Under the pieces are notes generated by a model. The model made no database searches. It was not told the DNA's origin and saw only the letters and a program-made list of their open reading frames with translations. 22,472 bases of DNA from Actinomycetes bacterium (lineage in GTDB: Bacteria; Actinomycetota; Actinomycetes; Actinomycetales; Cellulomonadaceae): assembly GCA_023438885.1 (NCBI GenBank), contig JAEXPS010000041.1, positions 1 to 22,472 of the forward strand. Reading direction: 5' to 3'. The first letter of the stretch is position 1. Each line of letters begins with the position of its first letter. Positions 14,598 through 22,472 of this stretch are shown piece after piece. The translations under genes were made by a program, and so were the position numbers.

Positions 14598-14687
14598 GTC
14601 AGCTCACTCGGCGTCGGTGGCACCCCGGCGTGGGGACCAGCGTTTCGGCTCGGGCACCGGATTCCGAGCGTCGGGGTCGCGCCCTGC

Positions 14688-14693
14688 CAGAAT
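14688..14693 (+). promoter_or_regulatory. Possible leaderless-type -10 of the fructosamine kinase gene
   Basis: CAGAAT, seven bases (GCGCTCC), then GTG at 14701. It departs from TANNNT at the first base but has the same spacing as the other starts in this window, and it favours GTG 14701 over the ATG at 14692. Confidence 0.35.
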
Positions 14694-14700
14694 GCGCTCC

Positions 14701-15576
14701 GTGCGCAACGTGACCGACGTGCTCCATGCCCGCCTCCAGGAGGCCGGGCTGACCGACGTCGTCGCCGTCGATCCTGCCCCCGGCGGTCAGGCCGCCACGG
14801 CGGGGCTGGCTCGCCGCGCCGACGGCTCGACTCTGTTCGTGAAGTCGTTCGACGATCCCCTGGACGGTGCGTTCGCCGCCGAGGCCGAAGGCCTGGCCGT
14901 CCTGCGCGAGGCGGGGATGCCGACGCCCGACGTCGTCCTCGAGCGTCCGGACCTGCTGGTGCTCAGCACGCTGGCTCCACGCCCGGCGACGCCGGAGCTC
15001 TGGGAACGGCTGGCGCACCTCCTCGCGCACCTGCACACCGCCACTCGACACGACCGCTTCGGCTGGCACCAGGACAACTGGCTCGGCCGCCGCCGTCAGG
15101 TCAACACGTGGACCGACGACGGGTACGAGTTCTTCGCGGAGCACCGCCTCCTGCGATGGCTGGAGGAGCCGAAGGTCACGGCCGCGCTCGACGCCGCCGA
15201 CCGCGCCGCCCTGGAGCGCCTGTGCGACCGGCTGCCCGAGCTGCTGCCCGCACGCCCCGCGTGCCTCGTGCACGGCGACCTGTGGTCCGGCAACGTCCTG
15301 GCCACGGTCGACGGCCTGCCCGCCCTGATCGACCCCGCCGTCTCCTACACCTGGGCCGAGATCGACCTCGCCCACCTCTGGACGACGGCGCAGCCACCTG
15401 AGGCGGCCCCGTTCTTCGGCCTGTACGCCGAGCTCACCGGGCTCGACGACGGGTGGAAGGACCGCATGCCGATCATCCAGCTGCGCCAGCACCTCGCGGT
15501 GATCGCCCAGTTCGAGCCCGACTGGGGTGCCGCCGAGATCACGCGCGCGACGCTCGCACCCTTCCGGCGGCGCTAG
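14701..15576 (+). CDS. Fructosamine kinase family protein
   Basis: A 291-residue kinase of the fructosamine/ketosamine-3-kinase family (APH-like fold). Such enzymes phosphorylate the sugar of glycated amines so that it detaches, repairing glycation. Seen are a variant glycine-rich region (PGGQAATAGLA), the ATP-anchoring Lys in LFVKSF, the substrate-side HQDNWLG and the W(x)5EFFAEHRLLRWL stretch. The catalytic loop VHGDLWSGN and metal motif DPAVSYTWAEIDLAHL (DPAV in place of DFG) follow, and the length fits the family. GTG 14701 is chosen from the CAGAAT hexamer 7 nt upstream. It converges with the gene at 15581-16393 across a hairpin. Bacterial substrates can be ribulosamines or unknown ketoamines. 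Confidence 0.88.
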   Translation: MRNVTDVLHARLQEAGLTDVVAVDPAPGGQAATAGLARRADGSTLFVKSFDDPLDGAFAAEAEGLAVLREAGMPTPDVVLERPDLLVLSTLAPRPATPELWERLAHLLAHLHTATRHDRFGWHQDNWLGRRRQVNTWTDDGYEFFAEHRLLRWLEEPKVTAALDAADRAALERLCDRLPELLPARPACLVHGDLWSGNVLATVDGLPALIDPAVSYTWAEIDLAHLWTTAQPPEAAPFFGLYAELTGLDDGWKDRMPIIQLRQHLAVIAQFEPDWGAAEITRATLAPFRRR

Positions 15577-15581
15577 CCGCC
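15566..15581. terminator. Candidate bidirectional terminator after the fructosamine kinase gene
   Basis: GGCGGC (15566-15571), loop GCTA and GCCGCC (15576-15581) form a perfect 6-bp GC stem that spans the TAG at 15574-15576 and touches the TAG of the opposite gene (15581-15583). No T-tract is visible. Confidence 0.4.
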
Positions 15582-16393
15582 TACTCCTCGGGGTTGGCCC
15601 GCCTCTCCTCGCCCAGCGCGGGCCGCTCGGCGGGGTCGCGGCCCGTCTCCCCGGCCAGCCACGCGGACGCTGCGCTCATCGCGCGCCGGGCGAGCCGGTC
15701 GACGTCGCGCAGCGCCGCGGTGCGTTGGTCGGCCTGCCAGAGGTTGACGGCCCCGCCCTCGTCCTCGGTCGCCAGCGCGACGATCGCACGCAGGCGCGCC
15801 GCCTGCGTCATCACCCGCACGCGCTGCGACGACGCCGTGAACTCCGCCGTGAGCCGGTCCGCCGCCAGTCCGCCGTCGCGCACCGCGGCGATCCGCTCTG
15901 CCGCGTCCGGCCGCCACCGCGCGACGTCGAGCGCCACGAGCGCCTGCGTGGCGAGCAGCAGCCCTTCGCGGAGCCCGCGCTCCGCGTCGTCGAGCGAGCC
16001 GACGGCGGCCTGGAACGCGGTCCGCCAGTCCGGGACCTCGTGCGTGCGCCACGTCACCATGGCCCCCGGCTCGAGCCGCGAGCCGAACCGGCGCACCTCC
16101 GGCACGAGCGCCAGGTCCCAGCCCTGGTGGTGGCTGTGCAGCAGGACGCACTCACCGGCGGCGGGAGCGTCCGCCGGCCCGACGAGCGCGTCGCCGGGAG
16201 CCGGCAGCGCGGCCGCGACGTCGCAGCGGCCGGCGAGGTCGTCCAGCAGCTCCTCGAGATCCCCGTAGCGGCCGCCGACGACCTCGTGCGGCTCGTCGTC
16301 CCCCATGACGACCGTCGCCGCCGCCCCGCCGCCCTTGCGGAGCCAGAGCGCGAGGAGCACGGAGCGGGGCAGGTCGAGCAGGGGAGCGGCCAC
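15581..16393 (-). CDS. Unrecognised actinobacterial protein downstream of topoisomerase subunit A
   Basis: A 270-residue soluble protein I do not recognise. It begins APLLDLPRSVLLALWLRKG with a hydrophobic N-terminal helix, then GDDEPHEVVGG, a long acidic/Ala-rich region, LLHSHHQGWDLALVPEVRRFGSRLEPGAMVTWRTHEVPDW in the middle, and a helical C-terminal half (LREGLLLATQALVALDVARW, RVMTQAARLRAIVALA). There are no catalytic motifs I can name; the His pair in HSHHQGWD and the Trp-rich stretch are the most distinctive. The GTG at 16393 has both GGAGG and a TACGGT hexamer 6 nt upstream. It lies 34 bp after the topoisomerase gene on the same strand and could be cotranscribed or have its own promoter. 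Confidence 0.75.
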   Translation of the reverse strand: MAAPLLDLPRSVLLALWLRKGGGAAATVVMGDDEPHEVVGGRYGDLEELLDDLAGRCDVAAALPAPGDALVGPADAPAAGECVLLHSHHQGWDLALVPEVRRFGSRLEPGAMVTWRTHEVPDWRTAFQAAVGSLDDAERGLREGLLLATQALVALDVARWRPDAAERIAAVRDGGLAADRLTAEFTASSQRVRVMTQAARLRAIVALATEDEGGAVNLWQADQRTAALRDVDRLARRAMSAASAWLAGETGRDPAERPALGEERRANPEE

Positions 16394-16399
16394 GCCTCC

Positions 16400-16405
16400 A
16401 CCGTA
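16400..16405 (-). promoter_or_regulatory. Leaderless-type -10 of the 15581-16393 gene
   Basis: TACGGT, six bases (GGAGGC), then the GTG at 16393. The six-base spacer itself contains GGAGG, so initiation could be Shine-Dalgarno driven from a read-through mRNA or leaderless from this hexamer. Confidence 0.4.
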
Positions 16406-16427
16406 CGTGGCCGCTCACGCAGGCGGC

Positions 16428-18899
<2,472 letters not shown>

Positions 18900-18906
18900 G
18901 CCCGCC

Positions 18907-18912
18907 ATTCTC
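18907..18912 (-). promoter_or_regulatory. Possible leaderless-type -10 of the topoisomerase subunit A gene
   Basis: GAGAAT, seven bases (GGCGGGC), then the ATG at 18899. It differs from TATAAT at the first and third positions. An 8-bp inverted repeat (18913-18920 and 18938-18945) begins directly upstream. Confidence 0.4.
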
Positions 18913-18945
18913 GCGTGCCGCGCCGACCGCCCCGGCACGGCACGC
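18913..18945. repeat. Inverted repeat in the topoisomerase/GNAT-ACS divergent promoter
   Basis: GCGTGCCG and CGGCACGC, perfect 8-bp arms separated by 17 bp, occupy most of the 74-bp divergent intergenic region. The right arm is partly duplicated (CGGCACGGCACGC). It could be an operator for both genes or a chance GC-rich palindrome; it lies between the two -10 hexamers. Confidence 0.35.
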
Positions 18946-18961
18946 TGACCGCGGGCGGCCG

Positions 18962-18967
18962 TAGCCT
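18962..18967 (+). promoter_or_regulatory. Leaderless-type -10 of the GNAT/acyl-CoA synthetase gene
   Basis: TAGCCT, six bases (TCAGGC), then the ATG at 18974; no Shine-Dalgarno sequence is present. The -35 region is not recognisable. Confidence 0.5.
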
Positions 18968-18973
18968 TCAGGC

Positions 18974-21658
18974 ATGGTCGAGCCGGACGCCTACCCCGCG
19001 TGGTGGGAGGCGGACGTCGTGCTGCACGACGGCACGACGACGCACGTGCGGCCGATCCGGACCGAGGACGCCGCGGCGCTCCAGGCGTTCCACATGGGCC
19101 AGTCCGAGCGGTCGACGTACTACCGGTTCTTCTACGCGCTGGACCGGTTGCCGGCCAAGGACCTGGAGCACCTGGTGACCGTCGACCACCGCGACCGGGT
19201 GGCTCTGGTCGCGGTCACCGGGGCCGACGAGCGCATCATCGGCGTCGCGCGGTACGACCGGGTGGACTCGGACACGGCCGAGGTGGCGTTCAACGTCGCG
19301 GACCAGCACCAGGGCCGCGGGCTCGGCTCCGTGCTGCTGGAGCACCTGGCGGCGGCCGCCCGCGAACGTGGCGTGCGCCGCTTCGCCGCGGAGGTGCTTC
19401 CCGCCAACGGCCGGATGCTCGCGGTGTTCCGCGACGCGGGGTACGAGCTGCGGCAGCGCTCGGGGGAGGGGGTGGTGGCCGTCTCGTTCGACATCGACCC
19501 GACCGACCGCTCCGTCGCGGTGATGGCCGACCGCGAGCACACCGCCGAGGCCCGGTCCGTCCGTGCGCTGCTCGAGGCTCGCTCGGTGCTCGTCGTCGGC
19601 CCGGGGGCCGAGGGCCGGGCACTGCACGCGGCGATGGCGCTGCGGGTGTGCGGGTCACTGTCCGACCAAGCCGTGGCCGGCGCGGTCGCGGTGCACGCCG
19701 TGGACGTCCCCGCGCCGGTTCCCGAGGGCATCGTGCCGTGGCGCTCGGTGGCCGACGTGCCGGCACCGGTCGACGTCGCGGTGCTCTCGACCTCCGCCGA
19801 CGAGGCGATCGAGGTCGTCGGGCACCTGGGCGGTCTCGGCGTGCGGGCCGTGGTGCTGCTGTCCGGCGGCTTCGCCGAGGACGGCCCGGCGGGGCTCGAC
19901 CGGCAGCGTCGGCTGCTGCGGGCGGCGCACGGAGCCGGCATGCGGGTGGTCGGCCCCTCGTCGTACGGCGTGGTGGACAACACCCGGCCCCTCAACCTGT
20001 CCCTGGCGCAGCGCCTGCCCGCGCCGGGCTCGGTCGGCTTGTTCTGCCAGTCCGCGCCGTTCGCGGTCGAGCTGCTGCCGGCGCTCGAGCGCCGCGGGCT
20101 CGGGCTGTCGTCGTTCCTCTCGGCGGGCAACCGGGCGGACGTGTCCGGCAACGACGCGATGCAGTTCTGGGCCGACGACGACCGCACGACGGCGGTGGGT
20201 CTGCACCTGGAGTCGATCGGCAACCCCCGCAAGTTCAGCCGCGTCGCCCGCCGGCTGGCCGCGCGCAAGCCGGTGGTGGTGATGACCGCCTCGGCGACCG
20301 GGCAGGTGGTGCCGCCGGGCCACGCGGTGCGGGTGACGCAGGCGCCCGGCCGCGCCTTCGGGGAGATGCTGCGGCAGTCCGGGGTGATCCGCGTCGAGAA
20401 CAGCCATCAGCTGGCGGACGTGCTGCAGCTGCTGACCAGCCAGCCGCTGCCGGCGGGGCCTCGCACCGGCATCGTGGCGTCGTCGTCCTCGGCTGCCGCC
20501 CTGGTCGCGGCCGTGGCAGCCGGGCAGGGCCTGGAGGCCGGGGAGCACGTCGAGCTGGTGCGCGAGGACGCCCCGCCCGAGCGCGTGCGGGAGGCCGTGG
20601 ACGCCCTCTACGGCTCGGGTGTCGACGCCGTCATCGCCATCCGGATCCCGGTCACCGGGGACACGGACGCGGTGGTGGCGCGCGAGGTGGCGCGGGCGGC
20701 TGCCGCCAGGGGGCTGCCGACCGTGGCGGTGATGACCGGACTGCGCGGCCTGGTCCCGGCCCTGGCCGCGCCCGGACCTGAGGGCGGCGACCTGACGGTG
20801 CCCGCCTTCGCGACACCGGCGGACGCCGCCTTCGCCCTCGGCCGCGCGGTCTCGTACGCGCGATGGCGCGCCGCGGACCGGGGTCGCCCGCTCCACCCCG
20901 CCGGTCTCGACCTGCGTGAGTGCCGGCGGCTCGTGGCCAGGTGGCTCCCCGACAGCGCGGCCGGCCCGGTGGCGCTGGGGCCCGACGAGGTCGCCGCCCT
21001 GCTCGCCGCGGCGGGCGTGCCGTACGTCGCTCCGATCGGGGTGCGCGACGAGGACGAGGCGGCGGCCGCCGGGCGCCGGCTCGGGTATCCGGTGGCGCTG
21101 AAGACGACTGCGCCCGCCCTGCGCCACCGAGCCGACCTCGGCGGGGTGCGCCTCGACGTGGCGGACGAGGACGAGCTGCGAGCCGCCGTGGCCCAGGTGC
21201 TCGCCGTCGCCGGCGGCCTCGAGCCGGAGCCCGGCCGGGACCCGCTCGAGGTGCAGGCGATGGTGCCGCGCGGCGTCGCCTGCGTGGTGAGCTCGGCAGA
21301 GGACCCGCTGTTCGGCCCCGTGATCTCGTTCGGCCTCGGCGGCGACGCCACCGACCTGCTCGGAGACGTGGGGTACGGGGTGCCGCCGCTGACGGACGTC
21401 GACGTCGCCGAGCTGGTGCGGGCACCGCGGGCATCCGCGCGCCTGTTCGGCTACCGCGGGCTGCCTGCCGCGGACGTCGCCGGGCTCGAGGACGTCGTCG
21501 CGCGGGTCGCGATGCTCGCCGACGCCTTGCCCGAGCTGCGCTCGCTCGACCTGAACCCCGTGCTCGCCGCCCCGGGCGGCGTCGCCGTGCTGGGCGCGCG
21601 CGCCCGGCTGGGCCGGGCAGACCGTGCGGATGGGACGCGGCGGCTGGCGCGCACCTGA
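18974..21658 (+). CDS. Fused GNAT acetyltransferase / NDP-forming acyl-CoA synthetase-like protein (Pat-type, GNAT at N-terminus)
   Basis: An 894-residue fusion. Residues about 20-175 are a GNAT domain with the acetyl-CoA motif QGRGLGSVLLE (113-123). From about 203 there is a CoA-binding Rossmann-like domain (RSVLVVGPGAEGRALH), then ligase domains with GGFAEDG, GPSSYGVVDNT, SAGNRADVSGND and GLHLESIGNPRKF. The region of the usual phosphohistidine motif SHTGA is altered to PPGHAVR (His451). The C-terminus (about 690-890) is an ATP-grasp domain with EVQAMVPRGVACVVSSAEDPLFGPVISFGLGG and LDLNPV. This matches protein lysine acetyltransferases of the Pat group; the N-terminal GNAT order is that described for a Streptomyces PatA. 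Likely targets are acyl-CoA synthetases, by analogy only. It probably heads an operon with DUF5998. Confidence 0.88.
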   Translation: MVEPDAYPAWWEADVVLHDGTTTHVRPIRTEDAAALQAFHMGQSERSTYYRFFYALDRLPAKDLEHLVTVDHRDRVALVAVTGADERIIGVARYDRVDSDTAEVAFNVADQHQGRGLGSVLLEHLAAAARERGVRRFAAEVLPANGRMLAVFRDAGYELRQRSGEGVVAVSFDIDPTDRSVAVMADREHTAEARSVRALLEARSVLVVGPGAEGRALHAAMALRVCGSLSDQAVAGAVAVHAVDVPAPVPEGIVPWRSVADVPAPVDVAVLSTSADEAIEVVGHLGGLGVRAVVLLSGGFAEDGPAGLDRQRRLLRAAHGAGMRVVGPSSYGVVDNTRPLNLSLAQRLPAPGSVGLFCQSAPFAVELLPALERRGLGLSSFLSAGNRADVSGNDAMQFWADDDRTTAVGLHLESIGNPRKFSRVARRLAARKPVVVMTASATGQVVPPGHAVRVTQAPGRAFGEMLRQSGVIRVENSHQLADVLQLLTSQPLPAGPRTGIVASSSSAAALVAAVAAGQGLEAGEHVELVREDAPPERVREAVDALYGSGVDAVIAIRIPVTGDTDAVVAREVARAAAARGLPTVAVMTGLRGLVPALAAPGPEGGDLTVPAFATPADAAFALGRAVSYARWRAADRGRPLHPAGLDLRECRRLVARWLPDSAAGPVALGPDEVAALLAAAGVPYVAPIGVRDEDEAAAAGRRLGYPVALKTTAPALRHRADLGGVRLDVADEDELRAAVAQVLAVAGGLEPEPGRDPLEVQAMVPRGVACVVSSAEDPLFGPVISFGLGGDATDLLGDVGYGVPPLTDVDVAELVRAPRASARLFGYRGLPAADVAGLEDVVARVAMLADALPELRSLDLNPVLAAPGGVAVLGARARLGRADRADGTRRLART

Positions 21659-21664
21659 GAGGAT
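21659..21664 (+). promoter_or_regulatory. Possible leaderless-type -10 of the DUF5998 gene
   Basis: GAGGAT, six bases (GGGGCG), then the GTG at 21671. It lacks the first T of TANNNT and begins one base after the stop codon of the preceding gene, so the GTG may instead be read from the upstream mRNA. Confidence 0.25.
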
Positions 21665-21670
21665 GGGGCG

Positions 21671-22240
21671 GTGGCCCTGATCCGAGACCTGCACCGCGAC
21701 CTGGATCGCGCCGGCTACTACCCGGAGCTCGTCGCCGACGTGCTCGAGGTGGCGCTCGCGGACGAGCCGGTGGTGGCGCACCTGGTGCAGCCCGAGACGA
21801 TGTTCGAGGCCAACGAGGTGCGCCGGCACGTGACCGTGCTGGTGCTGACGCCGACCCGGCTGATCGTCGCCCACGTCGACGACCACCCGGCCGATCTGGA
21901 GCACCCCGCGCCGAGCGCGGCCGCCACCACCGAGGCCGTGCCGCTGCGGGAGCTGAAGACCGTGGCGCTGACCTACGGGATCGACGAGCCGCAGCGGCAC
22001 CGCACGGGCGCCGGGCCGGCCGAGGTGACCCTCGCCGTGGGCTGGGGTGCCGTCAGCCGCATCGACCTGGCACCCGCGGGTTGCGGCGACCCCGAGTGCG
22101 ACGCGGACCACGGCATGACCGGCACGATGACCCCCGACGACGTCATCGTGCGCGTCTCTGCGGCCGCCGAGGGCAAGGACGCGGTGCGCGCCGCGGTCTC
22201 GTTCGCCCGCCAGCTCTCGGCCGCCACCGTCACCCGATGA
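21671..22240 (+). CDS. DUF5998 family protein
   Basis: A 189-residue soluble protein recognised as the actinobacterial DUF5998 family from its overall pattern. It opens ALIRDLHRDLDRAGYYPELVADVLEVALADEPVVAHLVQPETMF, continues HVTVLVLTPTRLIVAHVDDH, and has VALTYGIDEPQ, the Gly/Cys-rich GCGDPECDADHG near residue 140, and a final helical VRAAVSFARQLS. The two cysteines and the His could bind a metal, which is inference. The gene begins 12 bp after the acetyltransferase fusion, and its TGA overlaps the ATG of the following phosphatase-superfamily gene (ATGA), so the three are probably one operon. No function is known to me. Confidence 0.75.
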   Translation: MALIRDLHRDLDRAGYYPELVADVLEVALADEPVVAHLVQPETMFEANEVRRHVTVLVLTPTRLIVAHVDDHPADLEHPAPSAAATTEAVPLRELKTVALTYGIDEPQRHRTGAGPAEVTLAVGWGAVSRIDLAPAGCGDPECDADHGMTGTMTPDDVIVRVSAAAEGKDAVRAAVSFARQLSAATVTR

Positions 22241-22472
22241 GCCAGGCGCTCGACGGCGAGCTGCTGCGCCCCGGTCCCGCCGAGCGCTGGATCGGCCGGG
22301 TGCTCCCTGCCGCCGCCGGCGCGCTGGGGGCAGCACTGCCCGGCGCCGACGCCGCGCGCGCGGCCCTCGGCCTGCCGGCCGCGGAGCGGATCGTCGTCGT
22401 GCTCGCCGACGGGGTGGGGCACGTCAACCTCGGCGCGCGCGCGGGGCCTGCGCCGTTCCTGCGCGGGCTGCT
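22237..22472 (+). CDS. Alkaline phosphatase superfamily protein (nucleotide pyrophosphatase/phosphodiesterase type), N-terminal part
   Basis: The ATG at 22237 lies in the ATGA overlap with the DUF5998 gene, and the frame is open to the right edge (78 complete codons). The N-terminal region (GELLRPGPAERWIGRVLPAAAGALGAAL) leads to ERIVVVLADGVGHVNLGARAGPAPFLRGLL. The hydrophobic strand ending in D-G-x-G is the first metal-binding Asp region of alkaline phosphatase/phosphodiesterase superfamily proteins, and HAPFLR-like text is typical of actinobacterial members. The catalytic Thr/Ser and the other metal ligands lie beyond the window, so activity cannot be judged. Confidence 0.78.
   Translation, partial: MSQALDGELLRPGPAERWIGRVLPAAAGALGAALPGADAARAALGLPAAERIVVVLADGVGHVNLGARAGPAPFLRGL

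Noticed and set aside
14648..14669. Terminator after rsgA (GCTCGG/CCGAGC, 10-nt loop)
   Set aside because: Only 6 bp with a long loop and no T-tract, and close to the next promoter; not distinguishable from chance in GC-rich DNA.
19655..22336. 893-codon minus-strand open frame opposite the GNAT-ACS and DUF5998 genes
   Set aside because: Low-complexity His/Arg/Gly-rich translation with no domain; the opposite strand has clear protein families.

Overview
The window is very GC-rich chromosomal DNA from an actinobacterium, most likely a Cellulomonas-like member of the Micrococcales. The evidence is codon bias, GTG starts, the types of housekeeping genes, and -10-only leaderless starts. It is a gene-dense core region with no RNA genes, CRISPR array, insertion sequence or prophage that I can see. 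No gene-free stretch exceeds about 130 bp.

Layout. 1-1800 (-): a biotin ECF transporter operon bioY-bioM-bioN, with bioN running off the left edge. 1927-3525 (+): an ABC-F ATPase. 3530-5927 (-): an operon of DUF3099 membrane protein, a small Cys/His protein of unknown function, SURF1, and a two-domain GNAT acetyltransferase. 6029-9318 (+): fabG, InhA-type fabI, a SixA-like phosphatase and a DUF1015 protein. 9329-10573 (-) and 10686-11882 (+): the divergent glycogen pair glgC and glgA/glgM. 11892-13472 (-): a DUF222/HNH nuclease-like protein. 13584-15576 (+): an RsgA-type GTPase and a fructosamine kinase family protein. 15581-18899 (-): a topoisomerase IV/gyrase A subunit followed by an unrecognised protein. 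18974-22472 (+): a GNAT/NDP-forming acyl-CoA synthetase fusion, a DUF5998 protein, and an alkaline-phosphatase-superfamily protein cut by the right edge.

How the genes work together. Biotin uptake, the FabG/FabI pair and the acyl-CoA-linked acetyltransferase all touch acyl-CoA and lipid metabolism. GlgC and GlgA/GlgM make ADP-glucose and the alpha-glucan chain or its maltose-1-phosphate precursor. SURF1 and its small neighbours point to cytochrome oxidase assembly. The rest is translation (ABC-F, RsgA), DNA topology and repair of glycated amines.

Most notable signals are regulatory. (1) A perfect actinobacterial LexA/SOS box lies across the start codon of the DUF222/HNH gene, directly after a good -35/-10 promoter. 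(2) All four convergent gene pairs end in a short inverted repeat spanning both stop codons; the best is a perfect 8-bp stem. (3) A perfect 7-3-7 inverted repeat sits in the DUF3099/fabG divergent promoter. (4) About ten genes carry a -10-like hexamer exactly 6-7 nt before the start codon, as expected for leaderless mRNAs. I found no clearly new multi-gene system. The least explained genes are the small protein at 5369-5605, the unknown protein at 15581-16393 and DUF5998.
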